NCBI RefSeq assembly: GCF_020523605.1
Contig: NZ_JAJAQI010000044.1
Coordinates: 1 to 42,360, forward strand
Source of the DNA: Roseicella aerolata
Lineage (GTDB): Bacteria; Pseudomonadota; Alphaproteobacteria; Acetobacterales; Acetobacteraceae
DNA length: 42,360 bases
Direction: 5' to 3'
The position numbers and the translations under genes are program-made. Every line of letters starts with the position of its first letter. Within the stretch, counting starts at the first letter, position 1. The notes beneath the pieces were generated by a model. That model saw only the letters and a list, made by a program, of their open reading frames with translations, ran no database searches and was not told where the DNA came from. Shown one piece after another: positions 8,438 to 15,453 of this stretch.

Positions 8438-9286
8438 TCAGAAGAAGAGACGGATGCCCGCCACCACGGTCGACTGCGAAGGTTTCTCGCCCAGACGCCG
8501 GTTCAGGCCGGTGGCGCCGCCGTTGAAGCTCTCGAAGGAGTAGCCGATGTAGGGCGCGAACTCGCGGGTGATCTCGTAGCGCAGCCTGATCCCCACCTCA
8601 GTCCGGTAGAGGCCCGGCGCTATCAGCGCCTCCCGGTCCCAGCCGGTGGAGAAGTTCATCTCGAACTCGGGCTGCAGGACGAGCCGGTTGGTGATGAGCA
8701 GGTCGTAGGATGCCTCGACCCGGGCAAGGAACACGCCCTCGCCGCCGACGAAACCCTGCAGCTTCACCTCGAAGAAGCCCGGCGCTAGGCCCTGCAGCGA
8801 GATCACGCCGTAGGTGCGCGGCGGAGTCCCGGCGGACGGATCGATACGGAAGTCGTGCCGCACGCCCGCCTGGATGTCCCAGTAGTAGCCGAGCAGGCGG
8901 GAATAGAGCGCCTGCACCTCGGCCCTCTCCAGGCCGCCGCGCTCGCGGTTCGTCTCGCCCCGCGCGTTGATCCAGAGGCGGTGGTAGTCCGTACCGTAGT
9001 AGCCGAGGCCCTCCCAGGCGTAGAGCGGGTTGCCGCGGCCGGTGCTGCGGATCTCGTTCTGCTCGAACAGGACGGCGCCGAAGTAGAGCGGCGGGTGCTT
9101 TGCGTCGATGCCATGCGTCTCGGGCGCCAGAAACCCTCCACCCGGGGCGGGATGGGGGTCCGCCGTGGTCGTCGCGGTCGCGCCGTGACCGGCGTGGCCG
9201 CCGCCCACCTGCGCCCAGGCCGCGGTAGAGGACAGCGCAGCGGCGAGCAGCCCCGCCGCGGCGCCCGTCATTAGCTTGGAGTTCAT
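8438..9286 (-). CDS. copB: CopB outer-membrane copper resistance protein
   Basis: A 282-residue CopB/PcoB-family beta-barrel. A signal peptide ends in STAAWA. A short His-rich linker follows (GGGHAGHG, ADPHPAPGGG), then the conserved barrel: LFEQNEIRSTGRGNPLYAWEGLGYYGTDYHRLWI is typical, followed by VQALYSRLLGYYWDIQAGVRHDF and YDLLITNRLVLQPEFEMNFS. It ends in aromatic IRLFF, as outer-membrane proteins do. Pseudomonas-type CopB has a longer Met/His-rich N-terminus; this one is short. Its ATG overlaps the stop of the 60-residue ORF upstream (ATGA), so it is coupled to the copA transcript. Confidence 0.93.
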   Translation of the reverse strand: MNSKLMTGAAAGLLAAALSSTAAWAQVGGGHAGHGATATTTADPHPAPGGGFLAPETHGIDAKHPPLYFGAVLFEQNEIRSTGRGNPLYAWEGLGYYGTDYHRLWINARGETNRERGGLERAEVQALYSRLLGYYWDIQAGVRHDFRIDPSAGTPPRTYGVISLQGLAPGFFEVKLQGFVGGEGVFLARVEASYDLLITNRLVLQPEFEMNFSTGWDREALIAPGLYRTEVGIRLRYEITREFAPYIGYSFESFNGGATGLNRRLGEKPSQSTVVAGIRLFF

Positions 9287-9465
9287 GCTGCCTCCTGCGG
9301 CGTCAGATCGAGACCGGCCGGGCCGACAGCCCCACTCCTAACGCCATTTCGCGGCCCGTGCACCTGGCCTGCATGGGATGTGGTCTGTGCCGAGGCCAGC
9401 GAAAGGAAGGCCAGAGCGAGTGCCCCACCCACGAGGAGGAGCAGCCGAATGAGGGTCGTTGTCAT
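9283..9465 (-). CDS. 60-residue secreted peptide between copA and copB
   Basis: A 60-residue ORF starting 21 bases after the copA stop and overlapping copB by four bases, which supports real translation. Residues 1-26 form a signal peptide (LIRLLLLVGGALALAFLSLASA). The mature peptide of about 34 residues is QTTSHAGQVHGPRNGVRSG followed by a Pro/Leu-rich end. It has two histidines and no cysteine. I do not recognise the family. It may act as a small periplasmic copper-binding peptide, or only as a translational link between copA and copB. Confidence 0.6.
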   Translation of the reverse strand: MTTTLIRLLLLVGGALALAFLSLASAQTTSHAGQVHGPRNGVRSGAVGPAGLDLTPQEAA

Positions 9466-9486
9466 CGCCTGTGCAGCCCTCCGCGC

Positions 9487-11406
9487 TCAGTGCACATGCG
9501 CGGCGGTCACAGGCTGCGCCGCGGGCCGCGGCGCCGAGGCGACCGGGGCCCCGTCCCGCACGACGCGGAAGACCCGCATCATGCCGCTCTCCATGTGGTA
9601 GAGCAGGTGGCAATGGAAGGCCCAGTCGCCCTCGGCGTCTACGATGACGTCCACGTCGAGCGACGTGCCGGGCTTGATGTTCACCACGTGCTTGCGCGGG
9701 TTGAAGGCGCCGTTGCCGAGGTCCGGCACCATCCACATGCCGTGCAGGTGCATCGGGTGGTTCATCATGGTCTCGTTGATGAAGCGGATGCGCAGCCGCT
9801 CGCCGAGCCGGGCGACGATGGGCTGGGCGCGCCAGAACTCGTTGCCGTTCATCGACCAGATGTAGCGCTCCATGTTGCCGGTCAGGCGCACCTCGATGAT
9901 GCGGTCGTATGGGCGCCACTCCGGGTCGGCGCGCAGCGGGCGCAGGTCGCGGTAGGACAGCACGCGCGCGCCGGGCGGCGCCCCGGTGTCGTGGCGAATT
10001 GGGTCGCCCATGGCCGGGGAGGCGGCGCCGTGCGCGTCCGCCGCGCCGTGACCCGGCCCTGCATGGTCCGCCGCGGTTGGACGAGGCACCGGCGTGTGGC
10101 CGACATGTGGGTTGTCCGGCGCGCCCCGGTGGCCAGGGTGCCCAGCGGACTGGGCGGCGAGATGCTCGGCATGGCCACCCGCCGATGCGGTCTCCCCCGC
10201 TGGCATGGCGTGCGCGCCATGCGACATCCCGGAAGACGGCCAGACATGCCCGGGCTGGTCATGCTCGGGACGCGGCGTACCGCGGTCGAGGCCCGTTGGC
10301 CCGGGCGTCATGTACATGTCCGCCATGGTCAAGACCGGGCGCGGGCGGTGCGGCGGCAAGGATTCGACCGGGACATCCATGCGCGGCGCCAGCCGGGCCC
10401 TCGCCCAGCCGGTGCGGTCCATGGTCTCGGCCAGGATCTGGTACTGCCGGGCCTCGCGTGGCTCGACAATGACGTCGTAGGTCTCGGCGACCGCGATGCG
10501 CAACTCGTCCACGACCACGGGGCGGACATTGTTCCCGTCCGCCTGCACGACGGTCATCTTCAGCCCGGGGATGCGCACGTCGAAGTAGGTCATGGCCCCC
10601 GAGTTGATGAGCCGCAACCGCACCCGCTCGCCCGGCCGGAACAGCAGGGTCGCGGGCGTCTCCGGCCGGAGGCCGTTGACCAGGTAGCGGTAGGTCGCGC
10701 CGGTGATGTCGGCGATGTCGGTCGGGTCCATCCGCATCTCGGCCCAGTCGAGCCGATCGCGGACGATGGCCCGGCGCGCCTCGGCGTCCGGCGCGCGGCC
10801 CAGGTCGCGGATCAGGTCCACCAGGGTGCGGCGGTTCCAGTTGTAGTAGCCGGGGTCGCGCTTGAGGTTCTGCAGCGCCCGCGCGGGCCGCTCGTCGGTC
10901 CACTCCGAGAGCTGCACGACGTGGTCGCGGTCGTAGCGGAAGGGCTCCGGCTCGCGCGGGTCGATGACGATGGGGGCGTAGAGGCCGCGCTGCTCGTGGT
11001 CGAGGTTGTGGGCGTGGTACCAGTAGGTGCCGGACTGCCGCACAGGGAAGCGGTACTCGAAGGTCTCTCCGGGGCCGACGCCGCGCGAGAAGCCGGGGCT
11101 GAAGCCGGGCGCGCCGTCCATCGCCGCGGGCAGGATCAGCCCGTGCCAGTGGATGCTGCTTTCCCTGTCCATCCGGTTCGTCACCCGGATCACCGCCTCC
11201 TCGCCCTCGCGCAGGCGGATCAGCGGGCCGGGGAACTGGCCGTTGACGGTCACCGCCGGGCGGTCGGTGCCGTTGATGTTGACCACCCGCTCCTCGAGCG
11301 TCAGGTCATGGTGCTGCGCCAGCGCGGGTGCCGCCAGGGTCACCAGCATGGCCCCAGCCAGCGACAGCCGCCGTAGCGTGGTCTCGAAACCGAATGTTCT
11401 CGTCAT
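9487..11406 (-). CDS. copA: CopA periplasmic multicopper oxidase
   Basis: A 639-residue CopA/PcoA-type multicopper oxidase. The signal region has an RR motif (TLRRLSLAGAMLVTLAAPALA), consistent with Tat export. Copper ligand motifs are complete: SIHWHGLI, TYWYHAHN, HPMHLHGMW and the C-terminal HCHLLYHMESGMM. Between cupredoxin domains 2 and 3 there is an unusually long His/Met/Gly/Pro-rich insert of about 110 residues (DMYMTPG, EHDQPGHVW, GMSHGAHAMPAGE, HAEHLAAQSAGHPGH). The function is oxidation of Cu(I) to the less toxic Cu(II) in the periplasm and binding of extra copper. It is the first gene of a run with the 60-residue ORF and copB. This is the oxidase CopA, not the P-type ATPase of the same name. 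Confidence 0.95.
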   Translation of the reverse strand: MTRTFGFETTLRRLSLAGAMLVTLAAPALAQHHDLTLEERVVNINGTDRPAVTVNGQFPGPLIRLREGEEAVIRVTNRMDRESSIHWHGLILPAAMDGAPGFSPGFSRGVGPGETFEYRFPVRQSGTYWYHAHNLDHEQRGLYAPIVIDPREPEPFRYDRDHVVQLSEWTDERPARALQNLKRDPGYYNWNRRTLVDLIRDLGRAPDAEARRAIVRDRLDWAEMRMDPTDIADITGATYRYLVNGLRPETPATLLFRPGERVRLRLINSGAMTYFDVRIPGLKMTVVQADGNNVRPVVVDELRIAVAETYDVIVEPREARQYQILAETMDRTGWARARLAPRMDVPVESLPPHRPRPVLTMADMYMTPGPTGLDRGTPRPEHDQPGHVWPSSGMSHGAHAMPAGETASAGGHAEHLAAQSAGHPGHRGAPDNPHVGHTPVPRPTAADHAGPGHGAADAHGAASPAMGDPIRHDTGAPPGARVLSYRDLRPLRADPEWRPYDRIIEVRLTGNMERYIWSMNGNEFWRAQPIVARLGERLRIRFINETMMNHPMHLHGMWMVPDLGNGAFNPRKHVVNIKPGTSLDVDVIVDAEGDWAFHCHLLYHMESGMMRVFRVVRDGAPVASAPRPAAQPVTAAHVH

Positions 11407-11713
11407 CCCACCACCTCCGGCCTCGGCGCCAGCGCAGCTGCCCAAGGCCCGTCCCGACCTTTGCCGCAGAAGGTGACCTTCCTGGCCACCGGCGACAACG
11501 CACGAAGGCTCCCGAGACATACTTCGTCATGTTTGCCCCGGCCCCGAGATGCCCGCCGTGCCGCGGCCAACTCATTCCGGGTAGCGGAGATTGACACACT
11601 ACGTCATGGAACCGGCCTCAACCCGCGCCGGACGCGTCGTGTTCACCTCCCGCCGCGCGGCCGGGCCACCGGGCGTTCCCGCGCGGCGCCAGTACCAGGC
11701 AGGGGAGCACGGC
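11407..11713. promoter_or_regulatory. divergent promoter region copA / RTX-like gene
   Basis: Both flanking genes point outward, so both promoters should be here. A 13-base palindrome, GAAGGTGACCTTC, lies at 11469-11481 within the wider CAGAAGGTGACCTTCCTG, about 63 bases upstream of the copA ATG. It is a plausible operator for the copper-responsive two-component regulator, but I cannot match it to a known box. AGGGGAG at 11701 is the ribosome binding site for the plus-strand gene. Confidence 0.4.
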
Positions 11714-13153
11714 ATGACGAACAAGACCAATGGCCACTGGAAGACCCAACCGGCGGACAAGCCCATCGAGGTCGGGCAGGTTTCCCTCACCATCACGGGC
11801 GAGCCGGACCACCGACTGGCCATTGGCGGGCCGGGCAAGGACGCCTTCGGCGGCACCGACGCCGCCGACCACTACTGGGGCCTGGACGGTGGGGACCAGC
11901 TCGGCGGCGGCCCCGAGGGCGATGTCCTGATCGGTGGCAAGGGGCCGGACCTGCTCTCGGGCGGCGAGGGGATGGACCACCTGCACGGCGAGGAGGGCAA
12001 CGACACCCTCTACGGCGCCGCGGGCGCGGATGGCCTGATGGGCGGGCCGGGCGACGACTACCTCGATGAGGGGCCCGGCCACAGCAGCATGGATGGCGAG
12101 GAGGGCGATGACACCCTCGTGGGCGGCACGGGTCCCGACGCCTTCATCGTGCGCCCCGGCTCGGGCGACGACCTCGTGAAGGACTTCACCGCGGGTCCGG
12201 GTGTCGGCGACCACCTCGCCCTCCAGGACATCCGCTGGGAGGACCTCTCGTTCGCCGACACGAGCGATGGGGTGAAGATTGGCTGGGGCAGCGGCTCGGT
12301 GCTGCTCGAGGGCGTGAAGAAGTCCGACCTGGCGCAGGACGACTTCATGTTCTTCAACCAGCCCGACCTGCCGCCGGGCGCCCACGCGCCCAAGGGGCCG
12401 ACCCCGGAGCGTCCGACTCCGAGCGAGGACGGCCCAGAGATCACCGGCGCCCTGCCCAAGGCGGATAACAGCCTGGTCCCGGACAAGGGCGAGCACGCCA
12501 GCACGCTCGCCTTCGACAAGTACGCGGCCATCATCGGGACCGACAAGGGCGAGTGGCTGCGCGGCAGCGACGCCTGGGACCAGATCTTCGGTCGCGGCGG
12601 CAACGACCATCTGGTCGGCAAGGGCGGCGACGACATCCTCGACGGTGGCGAGGGCAAGGATTGGCTTCTGGGCGGCGACGGCCCTGACATGCTCGAGGGC
12701 GGCCCGGGTGACGACACCCTGCACGGCGGCACCGAGAACGATGAGCTGATGGGCGGCGACGGCAACGACTGGCTCGACGAAGGTCCCGGTCACGGCATGC
12801 TGGAGGGCGGCCGCGGCAACGACACCTATGTGGGCGGCACGGGCTCGGACGCCTTCATGGTCTCGCCCGACAGCGGCAACGACGTCGTGCTCGACTTCCG
12901 CGCCAAGGGCCTGGCGCAGGGCCTCTTCGACCACATCGCGTTCATGGACATCGACGCGAGCGACGTCACGGTCAAGGACACCAAGCAGGGCGCCCGGGTT
13001 GCGTGGGACGTCAACAACGACGGCAAGGACGACGGCTCGATCCTGCTCGTCGGGGTGGCCAAGACCGACCTGCGGCAGAGCGACTTCATGTTCGACACGC
13101 CCCAGTTCGTCGAAGGCATCAACGACTACGGCTCCTGGTACATCTTTGCCTAG
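11714..13153 (+). CDS. RTX-like calcium-binding repeat protein, internally duplicated
   Basis: A 479-residue acidic protein built of GGxGxDxLxGG nonapeptides, the calcium-binding parallel beta-roll of RTX proteins. I chose the ATG at 11714 (AGGGGAG upstream). Two homologous halves are visible at about residues 58-215 and 295-455. Each has a repeat block, then LDEGPGH, then VGGTGxDAFxVxPxSGxD, then a domain ending LLEGVKKSDLAQDDFMF or LLVGVAKTDLRQSDFMF. A Pro-rich linker separates the halves. There is no N-terminal signal peptide, as expected for type I secretion, but no ABC/HlyD secretion genes are nearby. The function is unknown; the acidic surface and the position next to copA make extracellular metal binding possible. 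Confidence 0.85.
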   Translation: MTNKTNGHWKTQPADKPIEVGQVSLTITGEPDHRLAIGGPGKDAFGGTDAADHYWGLDGGDQLGGGPEGDVLIGGKGPDLLSGGEGMDHLHGEEGNDTLYGAAGADGLMGGPGDDYLDEGPGHSSMDGEEGDDTLVGGTGPDAFIVRPGSGDDLVKDFTAGPGVGDHLALQDIRWEDLSFADTSDGVKIGWGSGSVLLEGVKKSDLAQDDFMFFNQPDLPPGAHAPKGPTPERPTPSEDGPEITGALPKADNSLVPDKGEHASTLAFDKYAAIIGTDKGEWLRGSDAWDQIFGRGGNDHLVGKGGDDILDGGEGKDWLLGGDGPDMLEGGPGDDTLHGGTENDELMGGDGNDWLDEGPGHGMLEGGRGNDTYVGGTGSDAFMVSPDSGNDVVLDFRAKGLAQGLFDHIAFMDIDASDVTVKDTKQGARVAWDVNNDGKDDGSILLVGVAKTDLRQSDFMFDTPQFVEGINDYGSWYIFA

Positions 13154-13355
13154 CGGAGCGGGCGCCGGTCCCGGTTCCAGTTCCAGTAGTCGTGCCAAGG
13201 CGCATATTCTTGCCAGGGCGCACAAATAGTGGCACCCAGCAACGTTGGGTGGCTGACCCGGCCAGGCTTCTCGTCCGGTCGTTTCCTCCCGGTGTCGGGG
13301 GCGTTCCCATTCCCGGGAGCTCCACCCCGATCCGGCTTCACACGGAGAAGAACAG

Positions 13356-13703
13356 ATGTCCTCACATGGACGCATCATTAAGTGGGCGGTTATCGGGGTC
13401 GTTGTCGGTGCGCTGAACGCCTGCGCCCCGTCGCCCCAGCCGCGCGCGGGCGGCGCGCCGACCCTGACCCAGTCAGGCGCCGGGTATGAAATGGATCACA
13501 GGCGCATGGGCGGCAGCCAAGGTCCCAGCGCGGGCTCGCCGACCCTGACCCAGCCGGGCGGTGGCTACGAGATGGACCACAGCCGCATGGGCGGAAGCCG
13601 CGGCGCGGGCGGCGGAACCCCGTCCGTGAACGTGACCGGCGGCGGCACCTCGGGGGCCGAGTTCACCCACCCCGGCGCCAGGGGAACCGGCCACGCCCAC
13701 TGA
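13356..13703 (+). CDS. small lipoprotein with EMDHxRMGG repeats (member 4)
   Basis: A 115-residue lipoprotein; the signal WAVIGVVVGALNACAPS has lipobox LNAC. Two tandem repeats open PTLTQSGAG and PTLTQPGGG and end in YEMDHRRMGG and YEMDHSRMGG. The C-terminus is GAEFTHPGARGTGHAH, another acidic-x-x-His ending. The repeat unit is the same as in member 3 at 7706-8038, about 5.3 kb away on the other strand. Only a 13-base TCACACGGAGAAG stretch just upstream resembles a ribosome binding site. The function is unknown. Confidence 0.75.
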   Translation: MSSHGRIIKWAVIGVVVGALNACAPSPQPRAGGAPTLTQSGAGYEMDHRRMGGSQGPSAGSPTLTQPGGGYEMDHSRMGGSRGAGGGTPSVNVTGGGTSGAEFTHPGARGTGHAH

Positions 13704-13882
13704 CGCGACCACGGCCGCCGTGCCGGGCAGTCGGCGCAGCGGCCAGGTCTTCCGCCAGGGCTGCCGCCTGCGCTGCCCGTGGCAGCAGACATGGGGCCAT
13801 GCGACAAGGTAGGCCAGCCGAGGCTGGCTCCGGCTCAGCGGCGGTCAACACAGGGGCGCTTGCGAACCAGGCCTGACCAGCT

Positions 13883-14269
13883 TCAGCGCCGATCCTCTCC
13901 ACGCGGCGGCGTGACCGTCCCACCAGGGCCCGCGCGGGTCGCGTCCCCGGCCGCTGGAGCCCCCGGCGGCCGCGCGGCGTCCCCGGCGCGCTCCTCCGAC
14001 CGCATGCGCAGGTGCCGGAGACGCTCCTCGATCTCCGCCTGCGTCGGCTGCCGATGCCGACCGCCCTGGACTGCGTCCCGGCGGCCGACACGCGAGTGCA
14101 CGTCGCCCATCGTCCCCTGGGCCGAAGGGATGCGCCCGGGGATGAGGACCGCTGCGGCCAGAAGGCCAAGGCCCAGGGCGGGCACGGATGTGAACGCGGC
14201 CAGCATGTGCCCCAGAGGCTGCGGCCCGCCGGGCAGGTCACCTGCTCGCGGATGGCTCCGAGAGAGCAT
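13883..14269 (-). CDS. single-span membrane protein with charged C-terminal helix
   Basis: A 128-residue protein. The ATG at 14269 has a strong upstream GGAGAGGGAGGG. There is one hydrophobic segment, FTSVPALGLGLLAAAVLIP, at about residues 26-44. The following region is hydrophilic, with a SHOCT-like helix (TQAEIEERLRHLRMRSEER) and a disordered Pro/Ala/Arg tail. I do not recognise a family. It is divergent from copZ with a 169-base shared upstream region, so copper regulation is possible. Its role may be structural or regulatory at the membrane; this is inference. Confidence 0.6.
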   Translation of the reverse strand: MLSRSHPRAGDLPGGPQPLGHMLAAFTSVPALGLGLLAAAVLIPGRIPSAQGTMGDVHSRVGRRDAVQGGRHRQPTQAEIEERLRHLRMRSEERAGDAARPPGAPAAGDATRAGPGGTVTPPRGEDRR

Positions 14270-14386
14270 CGTGTCCCTCCCCTCTCCAGCGTCGTGCTCC
14301 GGCCCTCCGAACGCGGTTCCGGCACCGGGTTCGCCGTTCGAAATGCGACAAAACATGTCTGAACCGGCCACGCCTCGATGCCGACC

Positions 14387-14417
14387 TTGACCCTCCGATG
14401 GTGGCAAGCCCCATCTG
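14387..14417 (+). promoter_or_regulatory. CueR-type promoter of copZ, 19-bp spacer
   Basis: TTGACC at 14387-14392 and CATCTG at 14412-14417 are separated by 19 bases, the long spacer typical of MerR-family activated promoters. The spacer resembles the palindrome upstream of cueR at 22754: both have TCC, then TGG, then AAGCCC before the -10. Transcription would begin about 14424, just before copZ. CueR binding is inferred from this match. Confidence 0.7.
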
Positions 14418-14438
14418 GGCGGCCGGATGGAGGTCGGC

Positions 14439-14642
14439 ATGGTCGTGTTCAGGATTGCAGGCATGAGCTGCGGTGGGTGCGCTCGGAGAGTGACTGCCGC
14501 CCTGCGGGGCGCCGAGCCGGGGGCCGAGGTCCAGGTGGACCTGCAGCGCCGCGAGGTCACGGTGACGGGCGCGGCGGACGCGGACCGTCTCGCCCGCGCC
14601 CTGCGCGACGCGGGCTACCCGGGCGAGAGGCTCCCGGACTGA
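14439..14642 (+). CDS. copZ: CopZ-like HMA-domain copper chaperone
   Basis: A 67-residue heavy-metal-associated domain. I prefer the ATG at 14439 over the one at 14427 because GGAGGTCGGC lies directly before it. The metal site is GMSCGGC (C11, C14) at the expected loop. The ferredoxin-like fold follows: RVTAALRGAEPGAEVQVDL, RREVTVTG, ADRLARALRDAGYPG. Such proteins carry Cu(I) in the cytoplasm, usually to a P-type ATPase, but no such ATPase is in the window. It has its own CueR-type promoter. The response regulator gene starts about 100 bases downstream in the same direction. Confidence 0.9.
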   Translation: MVVFRIAGMSCGGCARRVTAALRGAEPGAEVQVDLQRREVTVTGAADADRLARALRDAGYPGERLPD

Positions 14643-14739
14643 TGCCGGGCGACGCAGCCCGGCACGGGCCGTGACGGGCGCGGCCAGCAGGAGCGGGCCG
14701 CCCCCGGAGCCGCCAGGCCGACGGGGCCTCGACCCGGAG

Positions 14740-15453
14740 ATGCACGTCCTCGTCGTCGAGGACGACGCGCCGGTGCGCCACCTCATCGCCAGGCTGCTGC
14801 GCGAGAACGGCTTCCGCGCCACCGGCGCCCGCGACGGCGGGGAGATGTGGGAGACGCTGCGGAACTCGGCGGTCGACCTGGTCCTCCTCGACGTCATGCT
14901 GCCCGGGCAGTCCGGCCTGGAGCTCCTCCGCGCCCTCCGCGCCGAGCAGGCCTCCCTGCCGGTCGTGATGGTGACCGCGAAGGGCGCCGAGGCCGACCGC
15001 GTCCTCGGCCTCGACCTCGGGGCGGACGACTACCTGCCCAAGCCCTTCGGACGGCAGGAGCTGCTGGCCCGCATCCGCGCCGTCCTGCGCCGCGCCCACC
15101 CACCGGCCAGCGGCCCCGAAGGAGGCGCCGGGCGCCTCCTCCGCTTCGAAGACTGGACCCTCGACACCGCGCGGCGCGAGCTGCTCTCGCCCGGCGGCGC
15201 GGTCATCGACCTCTCGGGGGCCGAGTTCGACCTGCTCCTCGCCTTCCTGGAGCACCCGCAGCGCGTGCTGGCGCGCGACCAGATCCTGGAGCTGTCGCGC
15301 GGCCGCCTGGCAGACCCGAATGACCGCAGTGTGGACGTGCTGGTGAGCAGGCTGCGGCGCAAGCTCGAGGGCGAGGAGGGCGGGACGGCGATGATCAAGA
15401 CGGTCCGCGGCGCGGGCTACACCTTCCTGCCCAGGGTGGAGCGCGTCCCGTGA
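14740..15453 (+). CDS. OmpR-family response regulator
   Basis: A 237-residue two-component response regulator. The receiver domain starts MHVLVVEDDAPVRHLI; the phosphoacceptor is D51 in LVLLDVMLPG, with the conserved Thr in MVTAKG and Lys in YLPKPFG. The C-terminal winged helix (about residues 135-235) has SGAEFDLLLAFLEHPQRVLARDQIL and RSVDVLVSRLRRKLE, ending IKTVRGAGYTF. I start it at the ATG at 14740 because the family begins right before the first beta strand; a GTG at 14671 would add 23 unlikely residues. It overlaps the kinase gene by four bases. Control of the periplasmic copper genes is inferred from context (CopR/CusR-like). Confidence 0.93.
   Translation: MHVLVVEDDAPVRHLIARLLRENGFRATGARDGGEMWETLRNSAVDLVLLDVMLPGQSGLELLRALRAEQASLPVVMVTAKGAEADRVLGLDLGADDYLPKPFGRQELLARIRAVLRRAHPPASGPEGGAGRLLRFEDWTLDTARRELLSPGGAVIDLSGAEFDLLLAFLEHPQRVLARDQILELSRGRLADPNDRSVDVLVSRLRRKLEGEEGGTAMIKTVRGAGYTFLPRVERVP

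Noticed and set aside
9358-11376. 672-residue plus-strand open frame antisense to copA
   Set aside because: It is the mirror of copA in GC-rich DNA: Val/His/Arg-rich, without motifs, and the minus strand has all copper ligand motifs.
11618-13378. 586-residue minus-strand frame across the RTX-like gene
   Set aside because: Ala/Val/Glu-rich shadow of GGxGxD repeats; no start signal and no known domain.
14347-14359. GACAAAACATGTC palindrome between the 14269 gene and copZ
   Set aside because: Loosely like a CopY box (TACAnnTGTA), but it lacks the core and no CopY repressor is seen; probably chance or part of the promoter.
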